NCBI RefSeq assembly: GCF_009866805.1
Contig: NZ_SIZW01000043.1
Span: 248,001 to 312,000 of the forward strand
Origin: Schauerella aestuarii
GTDB lineage: Bacteria; Pseudomonadota; Gammaproteobacteria; Burkholderiales; Burkholderiaceae_B
DNA length: 64,000 nucleotides
Direction: 5' to 3'
The notes beneath the pieces were generated by a model. It was not told the origin of the DNA, did not search any database, and saw only the letters and a program-made list of their open reading frames with translations. Position 1 is the first letter of the stretch. Every line of letters starts with the position of its first letter. Both the position numbers and the translations under genes were made by a program. Shown one piece after another: positions 55,096-63,217 of the stretch.

Positions 55096-56013
55096 ATGAA
55101 AGAGATCAATCTATCGACCCGCGATCTACGCGCCTTTCTGGCGTTGGTGGATCAGCGCAGCTTTACGCGGGCCGCGCAGCAATGCAACCTGTCGCAGTCG
55201 GCGTTCAGCACGCAGATTCGTGCCATCGAAGAGAGCCTGGGCGACCGCCTCTTCGATCGCGATACGCGCAACGTCTCGCTCACACCGCAAGGTCAGGTGC
55301 TGGAGCAGTCGATCCGCCGCATGGTGTCCGAGTTCGACGAAATGGTGGACGATTTCCGGGGGCGTGCCGCGCGTGAGAAGGGGCGGGTGGCAGTCGCCGC
55401 GTTGCCGTCGGTCGCCTCGGGTTGGCTGCCGGGGATCGTGGCCGAGTTCATGCGTCGCTACCCCGGTATCGAGCTCCGCCTGGCCGATGTGCTCTCCGCA
55501 CCGTGCCTGGAACTGCTGCGTGCCGGACGCGTCGATTTCGCCTTGGCCTCGTCCAATGTGCAGGCCAAGGACCTGCAGGCCGAATTGCTGTGCGAAGACC
55601 GATTTCACCTGGTGTGCCGTCGCGACGACCCGCTGGCGTCGCAGGCGCGCGTGGGATTGCGCGATCTGGCTGCGGCACCTTTCATTCATCTGGCGCGATC
55701 CCACAGCGTGCGCCAGCAACTCGAGCTGGCATTTCACCCGATGCCGCTCAACACGGTGCTGGAAGTGGAGCAATTGGCCACGCTTACCGGCATGATTGCG
55801 GCCGGCATCGGCATCACGGTGGTGCCCGCGTTGACGCTCTTCGAGTTTCAGCGCCCCGATCTGATCAGCCGCCCGATACGCGTGCGCGGACTGGTGCGGC
55901 GGTTGTACCTCGTGCAGCGCCGCGGTACGGTGTTGTCGCCTGCGGCGCGCAGTCTTTACGATCTCATGCTCGAGCGCCGGCCCAGCGGACCTTCCGTGTC
56001 CACGCCGTCGTGA
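55096..56013 (+). CDS. LysR-family regulator of the RLP/TRAP operon
   Basis: 305 residues. HTH MKEINLSTRDLRAFLALVDQ, SFTRAAQQCNLSQSAFSTQIRAIEESLG, followed by a LysR substrate-binding domain (about 95-300). Divergent from dctP with 230 nt between; the AT-rich part (54955-54995, with repeated AAAA/GATT) may hold its operator. It most likely senses the operon substrate and activates transport and catabolism, by analogy. Confidence 0.9.
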   Translation: MKEINLSTRDLRAFLALVDQRSFTRAAQQCNLSQSAFSTQIRAIEESLGDRLFDRDTRNVSLTPQGQVLEQSIRRMVSEFDEMVDDFRGRAAREKGRVAVAALPSVASGWLPGIVAEFMRRYPGIELRLADVLSAPCLELLRAGRVDFALASSNVQAKDLQAELLCEDRFHLVCRRDDPLASQARVGLRDLAAAPFIHLARSHSVRQQLELAFHPMPLNTVLEVEQLATLTGMIAAGIGITVVPALTLFEFQRPDLISRPIRVRGLVRRLYLVQRRGTVLSPAARSLYDLMLERRPSGPSVSTPS

Positions 56014-56114
56014 GGTGGCAATCGCGTGGCGGTTTTTCGAGATCGGCAGCGCGCCACGTGTCGTCTTCCATCAGCCTGATGGCAGGGCGTGGCAAATGAC
56101 CCGAATTTTGCGTC

Positions 56115-56120
56115 TACAAT
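56115..56120 (+). promoter_or_regulatory. -10 element for tRNA-Arg
   Basis: TACAAT at 56115-56120, ten nt before the tRNA 5' end, the spacing expected for a tRNA promoter. The -35 is poor (TGGCAA at 56090-56095, 19-nt spacing). Confidence 0.5.
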
Positions 56121-56130
56121 CCAAGGCGTT

Positions 56131-56205
56131 GTCGCCATAGGTAAATGGATATACCCCGGTCCTCCTAAGACTGCATTGCAGGTTCGATTCCTGCTGGCGA
56201 CACCA
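56131..56205 (+). tRNA. tRNA-Arg (anticodon CCT)
   Basis: 75 nt, with acceptor stem GTCGCCA/TGGCGAC, D arm GGTA...TACC, anticodon stem CGGTC/GACTG around loop CTCCTAA (anticodon CCT, reads AGG), T arm GCAGG TTCGATT CCTGC, discriminator A and an encoded CCA at 56203-56205. All stems close, with one G-T in the anticodon stem. Confidence 0.95.
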
Positions 56206-56303
56206 CCCGTATTACCTGCGCGCGCTGTATTGCCCTCGAGACAAGGGTAGGCGCGCAGCAGCACATCCCGCGGTTTCTCGATAACAGTCCCTTAGGACGC
56301 CCC

Positions 56304-57518
56304 ATGAGCCCCACTGACAGCAAGCCCCTGCGCATCATCATCATGGGCACGCTCGTTGTGCTGTTTGCCATGGGGGTGCGCGCCACCTTCGGCCTCTTCA
56401 TGCAGCCCGTCGGGTTGCAGAACGGCTGGGGCCGCGATGTGTTCTCGATCGCCTTTGCGATCCAGAATCTCGTTTGGGGCCTGTCGTGCATCGGCATGGG
56501 CATCATGGCCGACCGGTGGGGTGCAGGCCGCACGATGGCGCTCGGCGCCGTCATTTACATTGTCGGCCTGATCGGCATGTGCTTCGCCACCACCGAACCG
56601 ATGCTCTATCTCACGGCCGGCGTGCTGGTGGGACTGGGGCAGGGCGGCGTCACGTTTCCCGTCATCCTTCCCGTGATCGCCCGCGCGGTGCCGCCGGCCT
56701 CACGCAGTACGGCCATGGGCATCGCCAGCGCCGGCGGTTCGCTCGGCCAGTTCCTCATCGTGCCGTCGGGTCAATTTCTCATCAACGGTTTCGACTGGAC
56801 GGGCGCACTGTGGGCCTTGTCCGCCATGGTTGCGCTGATCTTGCCGCTGGCGTATTTCCTGCGCGGCAAACCGGCCCAGTCGGCGCCTGGCGAAGTACAT
56901 CTGTCGCTGGGCGGTGCGGTGCGCCAGGCGTTCCGGCATCCTTCGTTTCATTTTCTCTTCTGGAGCTACTTCGTCTGTGGCTTCCATACCGCCTTCATCA
57001 CGCTGCACCTGCCGGCGTTCGTTACCGATAGCGGCTTGACGGCCACGCATGGCGCCACGGCGTTGGCGTTGATCGGATTGTTCAATGTGGCCGGATCGTT
57101 CGGTGCCGGCAAGCTGGGTGGCAAGTACAGCAAAAAACACCTGTTGGCGGCGATCTATTTTCTGCGGGCATTCGGCATGGCGCTTGTCTTGTTCGTGCCG
57201 CTCACGCCAATGGTGTTGTATGTGTTTGCCGCGTGGATGGGCCTTTTCTGGCTGGGCACCGTACCGCTTACGCAGGGCTTGATCGGCCAGATCTACGGCT
57301 TTCGCTACGCCGCCACGTTATCGGGCATCGTTTTCCTGGGGCACCAGATCGGCAGCTTCATCGGCGTCGGCATGGGCGGGTGGCTGTATTCCCGCACCGG
57401 CAGCTACGACGCGATGTGGTGGATCGGGCTGGTGCTCGCTGTCGTGGCAGCGCTGTTGTGCTTCCCGGTGCGTGAACAGGCGATTGCCGTGCGCCTACCC
57501 GCGCAGGCGGCCGCTTGA
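56304..57518 (+). CDS. MFS transporter (OFA/MCT-like)
   Basis: 404 residues, about 12 membrane segments. N-terminal RATFGLFMQPVGLQNGWGRDVFS and MGIMADRWGAGRTMALG and the central GVGLGQGGVTFP-like loop are characteristic of the oxalate/formate antiporter and monocarboxylate-type MFS group. Substrate unknown, probably an organic acid. It starts about 100 nt after the tRNA and a small open frame begins two bases after its stop. Confidence 0.85.
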   Translation: MSPTDSKPLRIIIMGTLVVLFAMGVRATFGLFMQPVGLQNGWGRDVFSIAFAIQNLVWGLSCIGMGIMADRWGAGRTMALGAVIYIVGLIGMCFATTEPMLYLTAGVLVGLGQGGVTFPVILPVIARAVPPASRSTAMGIASAGGSLGQFLIVPSGQFLINGFDWTGALWALSAMVALILPLAYFLRGKPAQSAPGEVHLSLGGAVRQAFRHPSFHFLFWSYFVCGFHTAFITLHLPAFVTDSGLTATHGATALALIGLFNVAGSFGAGKLGGKYSKKHLLAAIYFLRAFGMALVLFVPLTPMVLYVFAAWMGLFWLGTVPLTQGLIGQIYGFRYAATLSGIVFLGHQIGSFIGVGMGGWLYSRTGSYDAMWWIGLVLAVVAALLCFPVREQAIAVRLPAQAAA

Positions 57519-57520
57519 TC

Positions 57521-57763
57521 ATGCGGGGCGATCGATCCAGCCACGGGTCCGATCAGGTGTCCCTCCGGGTGCCCGACGAGACCGCCGTCAATCCGCCTGC
57601 CGAGAACGCGGCCGATGGCCTCGCATGGTCGCGGGTGCCGCGGGGGTGGCGTTGGACGACGTACGTTGCCATCACAGCAGTGCTCATGCTTGGCTTTTGG
57701 GCGTATCAATCGCCCGAAATGCGGATCAATTGGGAGACGGTTGCCGCCCTCTGCGGATTCTGA
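57521..57763 (+). CDS. small single-pass membrane protein, unknown
   Basis: 80 residues. A hydrophilic N-terminal ~45 residues precede one membrane segment (WTTYVAITAVLMLGFWAY, about 47-65) and a short tail. The ATG lies two bases after the MFS stop. No family recognised. Coupling to the transporter gene suggests an accessory subunit, but it may not be translated. Confidence 0.45.
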   Translation: MRGDRSSHGSDQVSLRVPDETAVNPPAENAADGLAWSRVPRGWRWTTYVAITAVLMLGFWAYQSPEMRINWETVAALCGF

Positions 57764-58097
57764 CAACCGCTCGATCATCTACAAACATTCTTGGCGCTGT
57801 TGTATATTCAGCTTGTCGTCATTTAAGCGACAAAAAGTTAATCGTTTGTCGTTCAACGCAAAATATGAGCGTTTAGCGCCATTATATTATTTGGTTGACA
57901 AAAAACTTAAACCACACTGTTCTGCTCAAGCTTCGAGCGCTTTTGCGCACACCGCGCGGATAATCATCTGGCCTTCTGTCGACACAGAAGGCCTTTTGCG
58001 TTTTTGGGCGCAGATGGTGTTGTCGCGATCCTCTCTGCCATTATTGAAATGACGTGTTTGGCTACCGTGACAACGCGGATTGTTCACGGAGAATCAC
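57764..58097. other. 334-nt intergenic leader, AT-rich, before gluconate dehydrogenase
   Basis: From 57775 to 57915 the sequence is clearly AT-richer than its surroundings. It has a TTGACA at 57895-57900 without a convincing -10, short inverted repeats built on TTGTCG/CGACAA near 57815-57860, and the terminator-type hairpin 57970-57997. A ribosome-binding GGAG sits 7 nt before the start at 58098. Confidence 0.6.
57970..57997 (+). terminator. hairpin with T tract in gluconate-dehydrogenase leader
   Basis: Ten-bp perfect stem GGCCTTCTGT/ACAGAAGGCC, loop CGAC, then TTTT at 57994-57997. It lies 207 nt past the small ORF and 100 nt before the dehydrogenase start: terminator of the MFS unit or an attenuator. 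Confidence 0.75.
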
Positions 58098-58814
58098 ATG
58101 ACAGAAGATACGCGACCGCGCAGACGCTTCCTGCAAGCGCTGGCGATCGTTCCTGCCTCGACCATGGCAGCCGGTGCCGCGCTTACGCAAACGGCCTGTA
58201 GTAACGAGGCGCCCGTCGCGCGCCAGGATAATAAAGCGTATTCACCCACGTATTTCTCCAAGCAGGAGTGGGCGTTCATCAACGCCGCTGTCGATCATTT
58301 GATTCCGGCCGACGACTTCGGCCCAGGTGCGATTCAGGCCGGTGTGCCCGAATTCATCGATCGGCAAATGGAAATGCCCTATGGGCACGGCAAGCTCTGG
58401 TATATGCAGGGGCCATTTCATCCTGATTCCATCCCGGAGATGGGTTATCAGATCAATCAGAGTCCGCGTGAAGCGTATCGGCATGGCATCCAGGATTGCG
58501 ACACCTGGTGCAAAAAAATGCACGGCAAGGTGTTTGTGGAACTCGACCGGCCGACGCAGGAACAGGTACTGAAAGATGTGCAGTCGGGCAAACCCGATTT
58601 TGAATCGGTGCCGGCAAAAACCTTCTTCGATTTTCTGCTTTCCAACACCAAGGAAGGCTTTCTGGCAGACCCGATCTACGGCGGCAACAAGGGCATGGTG
58701 GGCTGGAAACTGGTGGGTTTCCCGGGCGCTCGTGGCGACTTCATGGACTGGGTCGACCAACCGAACGCCAAGTACCCCTATGGGCCAGTATCGATTTCCG
58801 GAGAAAAGGGCTAA
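58098..58814 (+). CDS. gluconate 2-dehydrogenase-type small subunit (Tat-exported)
   Basis: 238 residues of the Gluconate_2-dh3 family. N-terminal PRRRFLQALAIVPASTMA is a Tat signal; folding with the FAD subunit in the cytoplasm and export of the pair as a hitchhiker is the known mode for this complex. The mature part has FSKQEWAFINAAVDHLIPADDFGPGA, EMPYG and GFLADPIYGGNKGMVGWKLVGFPG, family blocks. First gene of a three-gene operon (3 nt to the next). Paralogous complexes oxidise gluconate, 2-ketogluconate, sorbitol or fructose. Confidence 0.9.
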   Translation: MTEDTRPRRRFLQALAIVPASTMAAGAALTQTACSNEAPVARQDNKAYSPTYFSKQEWAFINAAVDHLIPADDFGPGAIQAGVPEFIDRQMEMPYGHGKLWYMQGPFHPDSIPEMGYQINQSPREAYRHGIQDCDTWCKKMHGKVFVELDRPTQEQVLKDVQSGKPDFESVPAKTFFDFLLSNTKEGFLADPIYGGNKGMVGWKLVGFPGARGDFMDWVDQPNAKYPYGPVSISGEKG

Positions 58815-58817
58815 GCG

Positions 58818-60593
58818 ATGGCAATCAAAAAAGACAAAGTCGATGCCGTGCTCGTCGGTTTCGGCTGGACCGGTGCCATTCTTGGCCAGGAATTGACCGA
58901 TGCGGGTTTGCACGTGCTCGCGCTGGAACGCGGCGAGATGAAAGATACGCCCAAGGACGCCGAGTATCCCAAGGTGTTGGATGAGCTGGCGTATTCTGTG
59001 CGCGGCAAACTCTTCCAGGATCTGTCGAAGGAAACCGTCACGATCCGCCATAAGGTCGACGATGTGGCGGTGCCTTACCGTCAGAACGGTTCGTTCCTGT
59101 TGGGCGATGGCGTGGGCGGGGCCGGGTTCCATTGGAACGGCATGCATTACCGCGCGTTGCCTGAAGAATTGGAGCTGCGTACCCGTTACGAAACGCGCTA
59201 CGGCAAGGATTTCATTCCCGAGGGCATGACGATCCAGGATTTCGGTGTCACCTACGATGAGCTGGAGCCATACTTCTCCAAGTTCGAGTATGTTTGCGGC
59301 ACGTCCGGCAAGGCGGGAAATCTGAACGGACAGATCGTCGCCGGCGGCAATCCGCTGGAGGGCAAGCGCAGTAAAGAGTTTCCCCTTCCGCCTTTGGCGA
59401 CCACGTTGGGTGCGGAGCTGTTCGATAAGGCAGCCCGCGAAGTCGGATTCAATCCTTACCCCGCGCCTGCGGCGAATGCCTCTGCGCCGTACACCAATCC
59501 GTACGGCGTTCGCCTGGGCCCGTGCAACTTCTGCGGGTTCTGCGAAAACTACGGGTGCTATATGTACTCGAAGGCGTCGCCGCAAACCACCATCTTGCCG
59601 GTACTGTTGAAGAAACCGAATTTCGAGTTGCGTACCCGTGCTCACGTCATCAAGGTCGATCTCGACTCAACCGGGAAGAAAGCCGTCGGCGTGACCTACA
59701 TCGACGCGCAGGGTCGCGAGATCGAGCAGCCTGCGGATCTTGTGATCCTGTCGGCGTACCAGATGCACAACGTGCGGTTGCTGCTGCTCTCGGGCATCGG
59801 CCAGCCCTACGATCCCAAAACCGGCGAAGGCACGGTCGGCAAAAACTACGCTTATCAAATGAACGGCGGCGTGAATGTGCTGCTGCCCAAAGGCACGCAG
59901 CTCAATCCGTTCGCAGGCACCGGCGCCGGCGGCGTGGGTATGGACGACCTGAACGGCGATCAGTTCGATCACGGCCCGTTGGGTTTTCTGGGCGGGGCGA
60001 GTATTCGTCACGTGCGCACGGGCGGGCGTCCCATCAAGCAGGCGGCCACGCCTCCCGGCACGCCGAGTTGGGGAACGGCATGGAAAGCGGGCGTGCAGGA
60101 CGCGTATCAGCGCTATATGACGATCGGCATTTCCGGTTCCGTCATGTCGTATCGCGACGCTTATCTTTCGCTCGATCCCACCTACAAGGATCACTACGGT
60201 CAGCCGCTCTTGCGCATGACGTTCGACTGGCACGATAACGAATACAACATGCTGGGTTACATGGGCACGCGAATGGAAGAGGTGGCGAAAGCCATGAAGC
60301 CTGAGAAGTATTTCGTTGGCGTGCGCAAGAAGGGCTCGCATTACGACACGCGTCCCTACCAAAGCACGCACAACACCGGCGGCGCAATCATGGGAACCAA
60401 TCCCAAGGAAAGCGTCGTCAACAAATACCTGCAAAGCTGGGACGTGCCCAACGTGTTCGTGATGGGGGCCTGTGCTTTCCCGCAGAACATGGGCTACAAC
60501 CCGACCGGCGTCGTGGGCGCATTGGCGTACTGGTCGGCGCAAGCCATCTGCGAACAGTACTTGAAGAACCCCGGTCCGCTGGTTCAGGCTTAA
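58818..60593 (+). CDS. gluconate 2-dehydrogenase-type flavoprotein subunit (GMC family)
   Basis: 591-residue GMC oxidoreductase with FAD motif VLVGFGWTGAILGQ near residue 11, no own signal peptide, and C-terminal catalytic part with STHNTGGAIMG (catalytic His) and GYNPTGVVGALAYW. A Cys-rich segment GPCNFCGFCENYGCYMYSKA (CX2CX2CX4C) matches the region that binds a [3Fe-4S] cluster in the FAD-glucose/fructose dehydrogenase complexes. It oxidises a sugar or sugar acid in the periplasm and passes electrons to the cytochrome. Gene order small-large-cytochrome fits gluconate, ketogluconate and sorbitol enzymes alike. Confidence 0.9.
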   Translation: MAIKKDKVDAVLVGFGWTGAILGQELTDAGLHVLALERGEMKDTPKDAEYPKVLDELAYSVRGKLFQDLSKETVTIRHKVDDVAVPYRQNGSFLLGDGVGGAGFHWNGMHYRALPEELELRTRYETRYGKDFIPEGMTIQDFGVTYDELEPYFSKFEYVCGTSGKAGNLNGQIVAGGNPLEGKRSKEFPLPPLATTLGAELFDKAAREVGFNPYPAPAANASAPYTNPYGVRLGPCNFCGFCENYGCYMYSKASPQTTILPVLLKKPNFELRTRAHVIKVDLDSTGKKAVGVTYIDAQGREIEQPADLVILSAYQMHNVRLLLLSGIGQPYDPKTGEGTVGKNYAYQMNGGVNVLLPKGTQLNPFAGTGAGGVGMDDLNGDQFDHGPLGFLGGASIRHVRTGGRPIKQAATPPGTPSWGTAWKAGVQDAYQRYMTIGISGSVMSYRDAYLSLDPTYKDHYGQPLLRMTFDWHDNEYNMLGYMGTRMEEVAKAMKPEKYFVGVRKKGSHYDTRPYQSTHNTGGAIMGTNPKESVVNKYLQSWDVPNVFVMGACAFPQNMGYNPTGVVGALAYWSAQAICEQYLKNPGPLVQA

Positions 60594-60604
60594 GGAGACG
60601 CACA

Positions 60605-62146
60605 ATGATCAAGCATGCCATTGTTGCGGCACTCTCCGCGATGTCGTTGGGCGCCGCGGGCGGCGTATGGGCGGCTGAGGCCGTCTCCGATACCCCGGCC
60701 CTGGGCACCACATCCAAAACCGAAGGCAATGTCGACCGGGCCGCCGCGGATACCAACGCCAAACTTGGCGCCGGTGCGGGTGCCGGCGCGGCGGCAGGCA
60801 ATGTCGACGCGCAGATGATCAAGCGGGGCGAATACCTGTCGCGCGCAGGGGACTGTATCGCCTGCCATACGGCAGGGGGTGGCAAACCGTTTGCCGGTGG
60901 CCTGGGGATTGCCTCCCCGCTGGGCACGATCTATTCGACGAACATCACGCCGGACAAAGACACGGGTATCGGCCATTACACGCTCGAAGACTTCGATCGC
61001 GCGTTGCGCGAAGGCAAGGCGCGTGACGGGCACTCGCTGTATCCGGCAATGCCCTACACCGCCTATGCCAACGTCACGCCGGATGACATCAACGCGCTGT
61101 ACACGTACTTCATGCATGGCGTGACGCCCGTGAACCAGGCCAACAAGGATACCGACATCGTCTGGCCGTTATCGATGCGTTGGCCGTTGGGAATCTGGCG
61201 GTGGATGTTCGCGCCCGATCCCGTAGCCGCGAGCGCCTCGGCAAGCAAGACCGCCGCGCCCAATGCCGCACCGACGAATGCGATGGCGCCGTCATCGACG
61301 GCCGGCACCCCGGCCGGCGCTTCCGGCACGAGCACGGCTGCCGCCGGCGCGCAAGGTGCGGCACCCTCGGAGCAGGATGCTTTGCTGCGGGGCAAGTATC
61401 TGGTCGAAGGGCTGGGCCACTGCAGCAGTTGCCATACGCCTCGTGGCTTTGCGTTGCAGGAGAAAGCCGTCAGCGATGCCGACGGCACGGCGTTCCTGTC
61501 GGGTGCGGTGATCGACAACTGGCTTGCCAAAAACCTGCGCGGCGATATGGTGGGCGGATTGGGAACCTGGACGAAGGAAGATATTGCCGTGTTCCTGAAG
61601 TCCGGCCGCAACAGCCACGCGGCAGCATTTGGCGGCATGGCGCAGGTGGTGCAGGACAGCACGCAATACCTCACCGATGCCGATCTGAACGCGATCGCCG
61701 TTTATCTGAAGAGCTTGCCGCCGGTCGATGACAAGGCGAAGACGCCGTTGGCTGCAAACCCTGCCACCGCGCAAGCCCTGCGCGTCGGTTCGGATAAAAG
61801 CGACGGCGCAATGGCCTTCCTGAACAACTGTGCGGCTTGCCACCGCTCGACGGGTCAGGGCTATGCCGAGACGTTTCCGCAGTTGGCGTTGAGCTCGACG
61901 GTGAACACCGCCGATCCCACGTCGCTGATCCACATCGTGCTCAAAGGTGCACAGATGCCGGGCACGGCAAGCGCACCGACCGAGTACGCCATGCCCGGTT
62001 TCGACTGGCGCCTGACGGACAAGGAAGTGGCCGATGTCGTGACGTTCGTGCGCAACAGCTGGGGCAATAACGCGGCCGCAGTATCGGCTTCGGACGTGGC
62101 CAAGGTGCGCAAGGATGTGGGCGGCGCGCCACCTCCGCAACGCTAG
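60605..62146 (+). CDS. triheme cytochrome c subunit of the dehydrogenase
   Basis: 513 residues with a Sec signal peptide ending near GVWAAE. Three CxxCH heme motifs: CIACH (Cys84), CSSCH (Cys273) and CAACH (Cys409), each starting a cytochrome c domain; the subunit relays electrons to ubiquinone. Two Ala/Gly/Ser-rich stretches are odd: one after the signal (about 50-66) and a long one (about 205-260) between the first two heme domains, making it longer than typical ~440-residue homologues. Last gene of the operon. Confidence 0.92.
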   Translation: MIKHAIVAALSAMSLGAAGGVWAAEAVSDTPALGTTSKTEGNVDRAAADTNAKLGAGAGAGAAAGNVDAQMIKRGEYLSRAGDCIACHTAGGGKPFAGGLGIASPLGTIYSTNITPDKDTGIGHYTLEDFDRALREGKARDGHSLYPAMPYTAYANVTPDDINALYTYFMHGVTPVNQANKDTDIVWPLSMRWPLGIWRWMFAPDPVAASASASKTAAPNAAPTNAMAPSSTAGTPAGASGTSTAAAGAQGAAPSEQDALLRGKYLVEGLGHCSSCHTPRGFALQEKAVSDADGTAFLSGAVIDNWLAKNLRGDMVGGLGTWTKEDIAVFLKSGRNSHAAAFGGMAQVVQDSTQYLTDADLNAIAVYLKSLPPVDDKAKTPLAANPATAQALRVGSDKSDGAMAFLNNCAACHRSTGQGYAETFPQLALSSTVNTADPTSLIHIVLKGAQMPGTASAPTEYAMPGFDWRLTDKEVADVVTFVRNSWGNNAAAVSASDVAKVRKDVGGAPPPQR

Positions 62147-63147
62147 ACTGAACCGGCGATGTGCGCGCGCAGCCATCGGTGCGCGGGATCGCGATGCACC
62201 CGCTCATGCCAGAGCATCAGCATCTCGAACCCGGGCACCTCGATGGGCGGCTCGACGACCTGGAGTGCCGGGTTGTCGCGCACCAGCCGGGAGGGCACCA
62301 TCGCCACAAGATCGGTGCTCTCCAGCACCGATCTGAGAAAGAGAAAGTGCGGCACCGACAATGCCACGCGGCGCGTCAGGCCGCGCTCGGACAGGGCCGT
62401 GTCCGTCACGCCATGAAACCCGCCGCCGTCCGGCGACGCGATCACATGATCGAGCTTGCAGAACTGCGCCAGAGTGGGGCGGCGCTGCAGGCGTGGATGT
62501 CCGACACGTCCGGCGAGCACGTAGCGCTCTTTGAACAGGGGCAAGCGGTGCAGATCGGGCGGTGCTTCGGCGCCAATCAGGAAAGCGAAATCGATCTCTC
62601 CCTGCTCCGCCATCCGCCCCACCCGCGCGGGCGTGGTCTGAAGCACGGCGAGCCGCGTGCCGGGTGCCGATGTCCGCAAGCCCGCCAGCGCGGGCAACAG
62701 CACGGTGAACTCGCTGTAGTCGAACGCGGCTGCGCGCCAGGTCTGTTGCGATAGCGCGGGATCGAAGGGCGTCGAGGGCGCCAGCGCTTGGTTGAGTGCT
62801 GTCAGGGCGTGCTGCAGGGGTTCGCGAAGTTCGTCCGCGCGTGCCGTTGGCCGCATGCCGCGAGGGCCGGGCAGCAAGAGCGGGTCGCCAAACACATCCC
62901 GCAGTCTTGCAAGTTGCAGACTCACCGTAGGTTGCGTCAGATGCAATCGCTCGGCCGCACGTGTGACGTTGTGCTCGATCAGCAACGCGTCGAGCGTGAC
63001 GAGAAGATTGAGGTCGAGTTGTCTCAGTGAGAAGGTTGCGGCACGAGAAGGGGTGTTAGAGGCATATACCGGGGCAGACGGGGCGGCAGCCGCGCGGGCG
63101 CCAGTCGACGCGCTTGACTTGGAATTGGCCATAGACATACCTGTCAT
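62143..63147 (-). CDS. LysR-family regulator, NodD-like
   Basis: 334 residues at most; three in-frame ATGs (63147, 63138, 63132) lie close together, none with a strong ribosome-binding site. An Ala/Ser-rich N-terminal ~35 residues precede the HTH LRQLDLNLLVTLDALLIEHNVTRAAERLHLTQPTVSLQLARLRDVFGD, followed by a PBP2-type effector domain. Divergent from a flavodoxin-fold quinone reductase with 70 nt between them, so that gene is the likely target. Its end overlaps the cytochrome gene by 4 bp. Confidence 0.88.
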   Translation of the reverse strand: MTGMSMANSKSSASTGARAAAAPSAPVYASNTPSRAATFSLRQLDLNLLVTLDALLIEHNVTRAAERLHLTQPTVSLQLARLRDVFGDPLLLPGPRGMRPTARADELREPLQHALTALNQALAPSTPFDPALSQQTWRAAAFDYSEFTVLLPALAGLRTSAPGTRLAVLQTTPARVGRMAEQGEIDFAFLIGAEAPPDLHRLPLFKERYVLAGRVGHPRLQRRPTLAQFCKLDHVIASPDGGGFHGVTDTALSERGLTRRVALSVPHFLFLRSVLESTDLVAMVPSRLVRDNPALQVVEPPIEVPGFEMLMLWHERVHRDPAHRWLRAHIAGSV

Positions 63148-63217
63148 TTCAGAAATTCATTTCCAATATAGCGCTGGCAATCCTATCGTGGGTGCACTTA
63201 TCGATGGAGTTGCCCTC

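Noticed and set aside
56131-57518. tRNA-Arg as integration site of a genomic island
   Set aside because: tRNA is complete; I saw no integrase and no second copy of its 3' end downstream, and the following genes look native in composition.
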